Below, piece by piece: positions 50,956 through 61,320 of a stretch of DNA of 64,000 nucleotides. A model generated the notes under the pieces. The model saw only the letters and a program-made list of their open reading frames with translations. It made no database searches and was not told where the DNA came from. Every line of letters starts with the position of its first letter. Within the stretch, counting starts at the first letter, position 1. This stretch comes from Eutypa lata (lineage: Eukaryota; Ascomycota; Sordariomycetes; Xylariales; Diatrypaceae): assembly GCA_022661535.1 (NCBI GenBank), contig JAKULF010000009.1:620001-684000 (forward strand). Direction: 5' to 3'. The position numbers were made by a program, and so were the translations under genes.

Positions 50956-53031
50956 TCAGATGTTTCTCAACGTATCCCAAAGGCTCGGGAAAAGCTGGTC
51001 GATAAAAGAGGCATCTGAAACGGCCATCTCCTGAAGCTCAGGCAAGGGCAGACCTGTCACACCAACTTCAGAGGAAGTAGCAGGTGACATGAGCCTCTCC
51101 ACTATCTCTGCATGTTGCGCGAGACATATGTCTCCTAAATCCCAGCCATTCCTGTCGCGATGGTGACGCAGGGCTGTGATGAGTTCCCAGGCAAGCCGTA
51201 GCGAGCTGCTCTGTGCCAAGCCCGCTTGGCTGCTTTCTGTCTCCAGGGCACAGCGCAACAGGAAGGTCGTGGTCGACGGGAACACGAAGGCGCTCACTGG
51301 TAGCCAGAAGTCGCCCAGGTGCTCTTCCTGAAGCTCCTGCACGAGGAGAACGATGTCTTCAGCGATTCTTCTCACCTGCATGTACCGATTGGCAAGCATC
51401 TCCGGCTCGATGTCCTCTTTGTCCCTGTCATCCTCTAGCTCGAGTCTCCGTAGCAGAAGCTGCGTAGACAGATATGAGAGCCTTAGATTCGCGGCCCCTG
51501 GCAGATCTAAATGGGTTCCGCGGGTTATGATCCGACGGACGTTGACCTCCAGAGACTCGACCCAGCGATTAAGGTTGAAATCAAGATTCACGATGTGGTT
51601 GGGGCGGTCGCTGTCGACACGATATAGATGTTGAAGATAAAGGTCAAGAACCTCAGTCAGACCGAAGAGCGCAACAAATATTGAGGAGGCTTGTGAGTAT
51701 GATGTTTCCGCATCGTGACGATAGAAATACCCACTATTTGGTGACGGTACATCATACTGTGCTCTCTGAATATGAGAGGGCGTCCCATAAGCAAGACTAG
51801 ACCTGTTCCACATGATGGTCAGTAATGAAATGAATTAGACAAGGATAAAAAAGGTTAGCCCTACCACTTGTCGTGAATAAAAAGAGACCACCAAATTTTC
51901 ATCCGTAAAAGTTTCTCCGCCTCAGGAATATCCCACGGAACCGGGTCTCGGTTCAGGCCAAGGGAATGCGCAAGGGAGACCGCTGCACCTAGCTGGACGC
52001 CGTTTCCAATGAGTGATGTGGTTGGCCGTCCACCTATATTTAACAGGATTGCCGTCACGGTTGAGATCCCTGGAGATAGATGCAATTCTGAGTATAACGC
52101 CTCATTGGCCAGGTTCCAGACGAACCGAACGTCCGGCGGACGCTGCGCATGAAGCTGCGGTGAGAACCGCCAGTGTACCAGGCTATGCGCATACAAGCAA
52201 GAGAGAAGGGCAGGTGAGATCTTGTCCTTGGCGTTGTGATATTGAAATTTAAAGGAGTCGAAATCTAAAAGCGGTAAACATGCATTACTCTTGGTGAAGT
52301 ATCTACACAGGTCACATTGTCAGCCGTGCGAAGCAGTCATCGAATTTGGAATGAGAATATAAGTCTCACAGATCTATGAGCTGTTCCGTATATGGGTCCA
52401 ACAGCTTCTCAATGATGTAAAGCTTATCTCGAGAAGGATTGGAACCCAGGTCCATCCCCACGGGCCGCTTCTGCACCGTCGCAAACAAGACCGCCTTCGA
52501 ACGGCTCGCGGGAACCGGACGCACCATGCGCACCCCGCCGTTGCTGAGACTGATGATGGAGAGATAGTCGGCTAGAACTTGGCTATCACTTGTATTGGCA
52601 GGTCCGACAATATGCGGATTCTCCTGTTCTGCATCGTCAACAGAAAGCGGCGTAGGCTGACAGACTGTCTCATCATTCCCCAATGTTCCGAAAGCACGGC
52701 TCGCTGGACTTTGATTGACTGTTGGGACTACAGGAACTGGATTCCGTTCTTCCGGGACCAGGAGACTCGGAGCCGGAGCCGGGGTTGCCAATACCGCGGG
52801 TCTAGATGACATCGGCCTCCGCTGTGGGGGGCTTTGCTGCTGCTGCTGTCTTTGACCTTGCCGAGCCTCTCCGGGAAATACGCAATCCGTACCGTGGGCA
52901 CGACACATAAGACAGGCATTCGACCGGGCTTCGAGCTTGCACCGCGATTTTCGCCGGCGACATGGTAGGCATGCTGGACGTAGATGCGAGCGATACGGGC
53001 GCTCCTGGACGCCTGGTATTGGAGATTGCAT
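50956..53031 (-). CDS. Zn2Cys6 zinc-cluster transcription factor
   Basis: Exons 53,031-52,370, 52,302-51,865 and 51,802-50,956 (introns 67 and 62 bp, both phase-consistent) encode 648 residues. The binuclear zinc cluster is C21, C24, C31, C40, C43, C50, with the basic loop RRRKSRCK. A glutamine and proline-rich linker follows (about 58-120). The middle region, with FTKSNACLPLLDFDSF, LAAAVSLAHSLGL-like helices and KIWWSLFIHDKW, is the fungal transcription-factor middle homology domain. It is a nuclear activator or repressor that likely binds CCG/CGG half-sites. It sits in the middle of the five-gene cluster and is divergent from the dipeptidase; one CCGCGG lies about 85 bp upstream of its own start. 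Pathway-specific control of the cluster is inferred. No specific ortholog is recognised. Confidence 0.93.
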
Positions 53032-53604
53032 ACTGCGGGTGTGATGATGATGATGACCTCTCCAAACTAGGTGGATAGTTCGGTTTTCCGGTACTAAGAC
53101 AAATCTGCAGTCTTTCCGCGGAAGCTTCTGTCAGTACTGGTATAGGAGATGTCGTTCCACATACCTGTGACTTCGAATCAAAGTGTTCGATTCGGCAATG
53201 CGGTTCATCTCATGCTGTCGGTTAGTTAGTGACTGTGCTATCTAGCGCTAAATAGGGAGTCATGAGTTCGCACTGTGAGGCCCTGGGCGAATATCTGGGG
53301 TAATCAGTACTCCACTTACCTAGCATCGCCGCGGCGTCCCCCGCGGCGTCTCCACTGATAAGTTGGACGGACCGTGGCCGCTCTTAAGGAGCGTTATCTA
53401 TACCACTGGGTACTTACCTAGAGAGATAGTGATGATGGATTGTGGTTTCAACTTATGACTGCCGGACGGTATCAAACTAGGCTTCAAGACGTGGAAATAA
53501 GTACGAGATCACCGGTGGACAAGGGTATCTCGTTCATCGTTCATCTAGCGTATTTCGAGTCAACACACTTCAAGTCTGGCACTCGTCTTCACCCTTTCAA
53601 CAAC
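53032..53604. other. Divergent promoter region, regulator and dipeptidase
   Basis: This 570-bp region carries three CCGCGG palindromes. The dipeptidase frame is open back to an ATG at 53,440, so some of this may be coding if that start is used. Confidence 0.55.
53116..53346. promoter_or_regulatory. Three CCGCGG palindromes between regulator and dipeptidase
   Basis: Sites are at 53,116-53,121 (inside the longer palindrome TTCCGCGGAA), 53,329-53,334 and 53,341-53,346. The last two are part of a repeated CCGCGGCGTC word, spaced 12 bp start to start. One site lies near the regulator, suggesting autoregulation; two lie near the dipeptidase. Function is inferred from recurrence in the cluster. Confidence 0.5.
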
Positions 53605-55116
53605 ATGGAGGCCCACCCGTACCAAAAGCTCGACATCGATGAACGTGTCAAGAGAGTGCTCGCAAACACACCTCTTATAGATGGTCATAATGACTTACCT
53701 CAACAACCTCGGGCTTGTTTCCACGGCAAGATCCACGACAATGAGAAATTTGACCTCAATAAAGGCTTTCAAAGAGGGATGACAGACATTCCAAGGTTGA
53801 GAGAGGGTAGCGCCACCACCCCAGCTTCAGATGTCACGTTCGTGGCTAAATTTCATTTGTAGGAGCCGTAGGTGGGCAATTTTGGTCAGTCTGCGTCCCG
53901 TGTCTCAGATCGGCCGAGAACTTTTCAACCCCCGAGTACTCGGACATGGCAAGGGATGCGATCGAGCAGATCGATTTAACACTAAGGTTGGTCGAGTCTT
54001 ATCCAGAGACATTTCAATTAGTCAGCGAACCAGATCAGGTAGAAGAAGTCTATGCTTCTGGGAAGATAGCATGCTCAATTGGGATCGAAGGGTGAGCTGG
54101 CCTACCCCAATAGCATCACCGTTGGATTCGATGTACGGATAGATCGACTTAACAAACCTTTATCATAAAGTCTCCACATGGCTGGCAACAGCATCGGTAT
54201 CATCCGAGCTTTCTATAGGCTTGGGGTCAGATATGTACGATTTCTCTAGTCTCCTTTTTCTGTATGTTGTTAAGCTGATAGCCCAAGTGCACTCTCACAC
54301 ACGTCTGCAACAACGCCTTCGCCGATAGTTCTACCTCCAAAGTCGGGCCCGTTCATGGCGGACTATCGAAACTCGGGCGATCAGCTATGGTGGAGATGAA
54401 TCGACTCGGTATGCGCCCTGGAAGGTGTTGAAATAATACCTACCTCACAGCTAACGCTCACCGCAGGAATGATCGTCGATCTCTCGCACGTCTCCGAAGA
54501 TTGCGCTCGGCAAGTGCTGAGCATGACCAGAGCGCCCGTCATGTTCTCGCACTCTAATGCGAAAGGCGTATTTGACTGTCCCCGAAACGTCCCCGATGAT
54601 GTGTTGGACATGGTGCCCGCGAACGGAGGCATCGTGATGGTGACCTTCGTGCCAGAGCATGTCGCCACGCGACGACGGGATGCGACCATGGATATGGTCC
54701 TGGACCATCTCTTTTACGTAGCCAACCGTATTGGATGGGATCATGTTGGCGTGGGTTCTGACTTTGACGGAATTGCCTCGGTGATCAAGGGGTTGGAGGA
54801 TGTCAAGTGCTATCCCACATTCATGAAGGCGATCCTCGATAGAGGTGCGACGGAGGAACAGTTGGCGAAAGTGACTGGTAGGAATATCCTCCGTGTCTGG
54901 AGGGGAGTGGTTGAGACTAGAGAAAAGATGAAGGTTGAAGGAGTACTGCCTGTTGAAGACGTTTGGGAGGATAGAACGTGGTGGAGGTATGATGGATACT
55001 ACCAAATGCCAGATCCTGATCCAGAGGATAAATTGGGTTTGGATTGGTATGGTGTACCACCGCCGGATGAGGGCTTGTATTTAGAAGATGATGCATCGGA
55101 TCCGCCAAAAGCTTGA
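53605..55116 (+). CDS. Membrane-dipeptidase family enzyme (M19)
   Basis: Five exons (53,605-53,806; 53,872-54,091; 54,171-54,234; 54,288-54,408; 54,467-55,116) encode 418 residues. The M19 zinc site can be read complete: H28 and D30 (DGHNDLP), bridging E140 (GIEG), H210 (IVDLSHVS) and H231 (FSHSNA). H167 in LTHVC matches the substrate-binding histidine of mammalian renal dipeptidase, and GSDFDG is present. The enzymes hydrolyse dipeptides, including those with D- or unusual residues at the C-terminal side. No signal peptide or GPI signal is seen, so it is probably cytosolic, unlike mammalian forms. An alternative ATG at 53,440 would add 55 residues; the chosen start matches the compact family N-terminus. 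It is divergent from the regulator and convergent with the dialkylglycine decarboxylase, which could take the freed amino acid. Confidence 0.92.
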
Positions 55117-55475
55117 GGATAGATCACCGGGTAGGCCAGCCAGTCAATCATATATAAATCGTGCATTTTTTCTTCATTCCCTACAACACTATGGGTAAAG
55201 CATGTCGTTTATACTCCGAACGTGATGCATTACTTGATATTTCAGGGGGTGACAAAGGCCCGGGTCAATAAAGACCATAGCATCTTAAGAGGAACAACCT
55301 AGAACATTGTGCCAATAGCGTCAAGAGATTTAAGACTATTCATGGATCGCTCCTAAATATCATAATATAGTATTGCTAAGCTGGATTAGGTAGTCATTGT
55401 GTTGTCTGAGATCACAAAATACGGATGTGAATCAATGATCTTTAGAGCTCAGTTCACCAGTACGTATCTAACTTC
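55117..55475. other. Convergent intergenic region
   Basis: This lies between the stop codons of the dipeptidase and the decarboxylase. It is AT-rich; nothing else is seen. Confidence 0.5.
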
Positions 55476-56876
55476 CTAATACAAAGGTTGCGAACCAGGT
55501 GTCGATGCAAACGCTTCTTCCAGGACTTCAAGCCCAAACTCCAGCTGTTCTCGTGTGATCGTAATAGGAGGTGCGATCCTGAACGTCCCACCGAAGCTTG
55601 GATGGCTGCTTAAATTTGCCCAGACGCCCAGCTCATACACACGATCGCCAATCTTCTTGGCTATATCAAGATCCGGTATCTTGGTCTTCCGGTCTGCCAC
55701 GATCTCAACGCCTGCCATCAAGCCGCGACCCCGAATATCTCCAATACAGCCGTATCTGCTCTCCAGCTTCTTGAGACCAGCATGAAGCACTTCCCCTAGC
55801 TCTTTGGACCTGGCTACTAAGTTGTCTCGCACCACTATCTCCAGAACCTTGTCTCCGACTGCAGCAGGGAGGGGGTCGTTAATGTGCGTCGTGTAGAAGC
55901 AGTAGTCCCGCTCGATGCACACCTTCTCAATTGCAGCGCTCGTAACCACAGCGCTCAACGGCAGACCGTTCCCTAGCGTCTTACTCAACGTCAAGATATC
56001 CGGAGTAACGTCTTCATGAATGATAGCCATCAAGTCACCACAGCGCCCCACACCAGTCTGCGCCTCATCCACGATAAGAAGCATCTCTCTTTGCTCGCAG
56101 TGCTTCTTCAAGGCCTTGAGATATCCAGGGGGGAGGACGTGCATCCCGGCGGACGACTGTATGGGCTCGACAATGCAGGCAGCCAAAGATCCGCAAGACG
56201 CCATATCTATCATCCTCCAACCGTACTCTAGCTCGGCTTCCCAGTCGTAGGACCCATCCGGCTTTCGAAAAACAGATCGGTAGGCATTAGGCTGCGGTAA
56301 CATGTGCATGCCCGGCATGAGGGGGCCTTGCCCTTTTCTTCCAAAGTGATACTGCGTCCCCAAAGCTTGAGCAGTCACGCCGTGCCAGCTGGCTCCCAAA
56401 CCAACAATTTCGAATTTCCCAGTGAACACCTTTGCCATTTTGATGGCAGCCTCGTTGCTTTCGCCTCCAGTAGAGAGGAAGAAGGCCTTGTCGAGACCAC
56501 ACGGCAGGAGGTTGCACAGGCGGTCTCCTAGCGAAATCACGGGCGGGGAAACCATGCCGGAAAAGAGATGATCGAGGCTGGCTGCATGGTCCGCAATCGT
56601 CTTGACAATTTCAGGGTGGCCATGACCAAGCAGACAGGACATCTGCCCGGATGTCCAATCGAGAATCTTGTGTCCCGACGCGGTGTAGACGTAGAGACCC
56701 TTGGCGCCACATATCACATCCTTGTTGAAGCTGGTGCCGTAGTATAACAGATGCTTGGAGGTCTTTTCCCTCAGAGCCTCCTCGTCAACATCCTGGTAGA
56801 GGGTCGGCGCTGTATCAGACTTGCTGGCCACCGGCAGTCTATCGCCGGTCGGTTGTTCGAGAATTGCAGGTGCCAT
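55476..56876 (-). CDS. 2,2-dialkylglycine decarboxylase (PLP, aminotransferase class III fold)
   Basis: This intronless 466-residue protein matches bacterial 2,2-dialkylglycine decarboxylase along its whole length. That enzyme decarboxylates 2-aminoisobutyrate (Aib) or isovaline to a ketone and transfers the amino group to pyruvate. Visible marks are SGQMSCLLGHGHPEIV with Q78 (the glutamine, Q52 in the Burkholderia enzyme, that separates this group from ordinary aminotransferases), LDHLFSGM, W164 (SWHG, stacking on PLP), D270 (VDEAQTG) and the PLP lysine K299 (TLSKTLGNGLPL). FRIAPP near the end carries the substrate-carboxylate arginine. No targeting peptide is seen. Lack of introns and the bacterial resemblance allow an old horizontal transfer, but GC content is like its neighbours. 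The promoter has two CCGCGG sites. Within the cluster it would consume Aib released from peptides. Confidence 0.9.
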   Translation of the reverse strand: MAPAILEQPTGDRLPVASKSDTAPTLYQDVDEEALREKTSKHLLYYGTSFNKDVICGAKGLYVYTASGHKILDWTSGQMSCLLGHGHPEIVKTIADHAASLDHLFSGMVSPPVISLGDRLCNLLPCGLDKAFFLSTGGESNEAAIKMAKVFTGKFEIVGLGASWHGVTAQALGTQYHFGRKGQGPLMPGMHMLPQPNAYRSVFRKPDGSYDWEAELEYGWRMIDMASCGSLAACIVEPIQSSAGMHVLPPGYLKALKKHCEQREMLLIVDEAQTGVGRCGDLMAIIHEDVTPDILTLSKTLGNGLPLSAVVTSAAIEKVCIERDYCFYTTHINDPLPAAVGDKVLEIVVRDNLVARSKELGEVLHAGLKKLESRYGCIGDIRGRGLMAGVEIVADRKTKIPDLDIAKKIGDRVYELGVWANLSSHPSFGGTFRIAPPITITREQLEFGLEVLEEAFASTPGSQPLY

Positions 56877-58071
56877 GTCTGATAGTTTATATAAAGAGTT
56901 GCGAAAAGAGGATTGTTGACTATGAGTAGATCGATCACGACAAACCGATGTCGAGGTTCAAACACGGCCAAAATCCTTAATATTCTGCTAGATATATTTG
57001 CTATATCATCGACATGCCCCTCAATATGATCTACGCGGCATCTTCGAATTGGGTGGGCAGTTTGCCGCGGGAAACATCCCTGTCGATACCGCGGGTTAAC
57101 TATCACTTTCATGCCTGGTGTGGCACCGCTGTGGATCCAACCGGTGGATTGACGATCGCTATCTTCGGTACGGCTCCGACTTTCGGCCGGCAAAGACCGG
57201 TCAAAACAGGGACCACCACGGCCACTACGGGATCCTCGTGATATATACAAATATTGTTGAGATTATCAACAATACCTCGCAAGATAGGGTGCCAGGTAGG
57301 ACTAGGATGCCAGACTAGGGCTTCCGCATCATCATTGTATTGCAAGTTGCGAAGAGACGATAAAAACCTGTCATTGCCGTTGCAGGTGTTCTTGAAACGA
57401 GTTACTAATCGCTTTACCTGTACATTATAGTGTTTCTTTAATTTATTTCACTGATATATTAAATGCTTTCGATTCCATGTAGCCTAACTCCCTAGAGCCT
57501 ATTAACCAACGTTGTCGCCGTAATTAATCATAAATTAATTACTTGAATCACTAATATGATGGAAAAGAAAATAGGATATACGATCGGTTGGGAACAAGAA
57601 TGCGTCATGTTAGTTGTAATCTTTATAATTACCATTATAATTAAACATTAACTATAGCGACACCAAGTTTAACAGAGTTCTTTGAGATCCATTACATAAT
57701 ACCGCTATTTGAGAAAGGACGATTTTTGCGACTTTACGACAGTGGTAAAATACGTCGTAGTTTAGTTGTCATTATAGCAGCTATCACGGCGAAGGTTTTA
57801 GGCCTAGTCCATCACTGGAACCCCCAGGATGTTGTTTCTGTCGTCACTTTCAATGATACAAAAGCTTCAACGCACCTTGCCTTTTTTTCCCCCTCCCCTT
57901 TTTGGAGCTTAATTTAACCGTCAAAACTGCTTAAGCTTGTAAAGACCACTGTTATTGGGAGAAGCCTTCTTACATAGGTACTCGGCGGTCAGTATGTTAC
58001 ATACCTACATACAGACCAAGTCAGTCAATCATATAAGTCATAATAAGACAACAATTTTTTAACAATTAAAA
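56877..58071. other. Decarboxylase promoter and gene-poor region
   Basis: The first 220 bp contain the two CCGCGG sites. The rest, to 58,071, is AT-rich with only short frames (for example 57,726-57,917) that show no domain. Confidence 0.5.
57065..57094. promoter_or_regulatory. Paired CCGCGG palindromes upstream of the decarboxylase
   Basis: CCGCGG lies at 57,065-57,070 and 57,089-57,094 (24 bp start to start), about 190-215 bp before the start codon. In both, the word continues as CCGCGGG. Same palindrome as in the other cluster promoters; binding is inferred. Confidence 0.5.
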
Positions 58072-58268
58072 GCCAGGTTAGTGTAGTGGTTAACACGTCA
58101 CAAAGAACAACTGAAGACTTCGGGTTCGATGCCCTGCGGCTGTACAAAAAGTACACCACAGAACATCCGGGTGAATCTTCACACCTTGTGCGAATAATCC
58201 ACCTCCACAGAACGGCAAAAGAAGACCCAGGTTCGATTCCTGGACCAGGCAAATAACTTTTTTTTTCT
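58072..58268 (+). ncRNA. tRNA-related pol III element with two B-boxes (SINE-like or decayed tRNA)
   Basis: The left end reads as a tRNA 5' half: a 7-nt acceptor strand GCCAGGT (58,072), then a D-arm with 4-bp stem GTGT/ACAC and AGTGGTTA loop, which is a good A-box. A perfect T-arm (CCAGG, TTCGATT, CCTGG at 58,227-58,243) is followed by ACCAGGC, which pairs with the left end in six of seven positions, and by a run of ten T, a pol III terminator. A second, poorer B-box (GGTTCGATGCC) lies at 58,123. The distance between the ends (about 180 nt) is too long for a nuclear tRNA with a normal intron, and I cannot build an anticodon stem. A tRNA-derived SINE, a fused tRNA relic or an unusual pol III transcript are all possible. 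Confidence 0.45.
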
Positions 58269-59542
58269 TTTCAATTTTTCAAACACTTTTTCTATTCTTT
58301 TTCAGACGTGTACAGTTTGGTCATACGGGCCGGCCATTTAAGAATTATCACATCAATCCGCATCCAAATCCGAATTTATTGTGTGTTTATCAGATTCGAG
58401 CAGCTTTCCACGTTTTGGTAACCCCGTTCTTACCTGGTGAAATCAGAAAAACTATGCCTCGTACCAGTAATACCTAATCTGTCCATTTGGACTGTATGCA
58501 TACCTAAATAAAAATTTGCTATCTTAAACCCCTCCGTCTCTTCTCCATCTACGTGTCTACCAATTGATTCCATCTCAAGGAATAACAGCATCGATTATCA
58601 CTACTAAGGAAGATCGAGCTTCGTGCTATAGCCACAGGTAATGCACAAATGCAACATGAGGAGGAAGGATACGGTATACAGAACAAAATAGATTGAGGGA
58701 TGTAGGCAACTTCATGTTGCAATGCCGCTCTAGCCCTGTGTGACATCTCACGTCCATAATCGTCGACTGGTGTAATTTAAAACACACTTTCTACTAATGT
58801 TAGACACGCTATCTACGTGAAATCAACATTTCTTATAATTACCATTGTGATGATGAAGAGCTACTTACCTACCTACTTGTAGATGAGGAAGCTAAGCAAA
58901 TGATTCATACATGTATACTCACATGTCTGCGTGTATACAGCCCAGGTAAGTGCCGCCTACCTAACCTAACTTAACTTACAGGTATGTACCTACCTACACT
59001 TTTACCTATCAGGCTGCCAGTATGTCATTGAGTCTTCCATACAACATCATAACTAACCCCTTCAAAAATCACAACCTGGTAATACGCAAGCAAGTTAACG
59101 GATAGTGTGGACGTGAACTCTCCGCACCTTCCCGGACAACAACAAACCCCCCTTTTACTTGAAACACATACCTACATGTACCTTGCCTACGTCAATTCGC
59201 AACTGGAAAAGTACTTTTGCTCCCTACTCATTCCCATACATCAACCCAAATCCCATCCGTAACCCCATCATATCTACAACACCACCGCATCTGATCAACA
59301 GAACCATCTATTCACAGATCAGAGACACCATCAACGTATAGTATCAGGTCTCAAGAGCCAAGATAAGACCTTGTTATCCCCGTACGCCCTCCGCAAAGAA
59401 TTTACTGTGACAAAACATGATATTTCTTATTACGCATTCAACGGAGCCTGCATTATCTTCCTACACGCCCGACGGATTACATTGGCAATTTACTATCTGG
59501 AAATCGTATAAGAAGCTAACTTAACCCAGTGGAACAAGGGCA
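58269..59542. other. Gene-poor region with cctac-type low-complexity words
   Basis: No gene is supported. Around 58,862-59,010 words such as ttacctacctac, cctacctaacctaac and gtacctacctac accumulate; these are common in the intergenic DNA of this window (also near 30,350-30,440) and are probably degenerate microsatellites. Confidence 0.45.
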
Positions 59543-60703
59543 ATGGCACAAAACCTAGCCAATCGGAAGCCCCACGAGGCTGTGTCCAATGATGGAACCC
59601 TGACTGACCACCTGGACCCCGATGACCAACTGGCCATACTTGATCAAGAACTGACCAAAAGTATCGAACGACAGGCCATAATCATGGAACGACAGGCGAA
59701 AATGGAGACTGCAATGTCCAAAATGGCCACATTTTCCAATCAACAGGCCAAAATAGAGGCTACCCAGGCTAAACTTCACAACGATCTGTCTAACACAGCT
59801 GCCAGTCAGCTTGACATGATGAAGTCATTTGAGACTAATCTAATCGGTATACAAGACGAGATAACCCAACGGAGATAGTCGGTGTCTAAGAGAGGACTGG
59901 AAAACTTAGGAGACGATGCAACACCCCCAACGAAGAAGTTGCGAGTAAGCGAGTCCGACGCCCTCAACGACTTAGCTTGTGAAGTGGTCACATTTCTATG
60001 TGAAGGTTTTAAGGTCATCCCCTCAACGCTATGAATGGTCTTGAAGAACACGAACGCGAACCAGCCTAGCTATCAGGTGATGTCCCGGGACAAGACACCA
60101 TTCAACGTAGAAGAGCTTTGCGAGTCGCTGGAGAACCACGTATTACCCCTTCTGCATAACGCCAAGGAGATTGCTGGGATTATCGTGAGAGTTGTCTCGA
60201 CCCAGCCTCTTCCAGGAATAACTGAAGATGAGATGAACACGATAGAGAATATGTACGTCCAGGTGTATGGTGTTATGGATGATGAGGACAACGACGAATG
60301 GGCATATTTTCGACAGACCTGCATTAGAGGAAGGGATGGGTGCAAAGCAATATATGAGCTCCTCGGAGACATGCTACACCACCGTTCCAGTTACAGCTTC
60401 GTTGCCGGTCTTTTGGTGTATAAACTTTCAGTCCGCATCAAGGCACATAATGGAGGACCATTGGAACCCACAAGATACCTCATCAGGGAGGCTACTCATG
60501 CCTTATGGAAAGCTTGCGTGGAATTATACAGCCAGGACCTCAGTTCCTCTCGACATCTCATAGGCCACTTGTACACAGGGAAGGAGATCCCTTTGTCTCT
60601 TCTCGAACTACTCCTTGAGGACCAGTCGGATTTGGGTAACATCGGAGTAGACAAGGTCAAAGATACGATCAAGCATGGCTTTCCCGTTGTATGGCGAGAT
60701 TAA
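59543..60703 (+). CDS. Unknown coiled-coil protein, frame interrupted by two stops
   Basis: One reading frame runs from ATG 59,543 to the stop at 60,703 but contains TAG at 59,876 and TGA at 60,032. Residues about 30-100 form a coiled coil with repeated ERQA, KMETAMSKM and QAKIEATQAKL words. After the stops the frame reads as a folded helical domain (NVEELCESLENHVLPLL, WAYFRQTCIRGRDGC, LLVYKLSVRI). Two explanations fit. First, introns 59,847-59,909 (63 bp) and 59,945-60,064 or 60,076 (120 or 132 bp) with GT/AG ends remove both stops and keep frame. Second, the stops are point mutations (CAG to TAG, CGA to TGA), the C-to-T type made by RIP, in a gene beside a RIP-like island. The stretch between the stops still looks coding. 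I do not recognise the family. Confidence 0.5.
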
Positions 60704-60955
60704 TAGGGACTACCGCCGATGACTATATTTCCATCATTCCTAGACACGATAGTCGCACCCCCACAGGTGTCACCATTCACGAGCTTTAACAATATTCAGC
60801 TCACTTTCACCTTCTGTATCATTACAGTACCCTTGCCTTCATTTGCTTCCCCTTTCCGATCGGTTCATCACGCACGACAATTCTATCTATCCAATCTAAA
60901 GTCAAAGATTATACGATATTATCACAGCAAGGATTGATCTTATGGTATATATTGC
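60704..60955. other. 3' flank of the unknown gene
   Basis: No gene is seen; composition drifts to AT-rich towards the island. Confidence 0.4.
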
Positions 60956-61320
60956 AAATAAGCTACTTTATTATATTATAATTTAAATAAATTTCTTTAA
61001 TTAAAACCATTTATTTAATTAAAATCCTTTTAAAATTTTAAAAATAAAGTTTTAAATTATAAACGATTATATTTTTTTAAATAAATTTTAATTTTATATA
61101 TTAATAATTAAAATAATATAATAATAACTTTATTTATAATTACACTTTTATTTATAAAAGTTTAATATTATTATAATAAATAAATAAATTTTATATAAAT
61201 ATATATATATATTATATTGAAAATAAAAATAATTATTTTATTTATTTATTTTTATATTATAAATAAAATATATAATATAATTTTAATTTATATTTTAATA
61301 TTTACTATACTTTATATAAT
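60956..61320. repeat. Small AT-rich, RIP-like island
   Basis: About 365 bp look like the large block at the left of the window: hardly any C outside rare contexts and long A/T runs. Its sharp borders with normal DNA suggest a short RIP-mutated repeat fragment between the unknown gene and the NRPS. I could not match it to the copies at the left. Confidence 0.7.
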
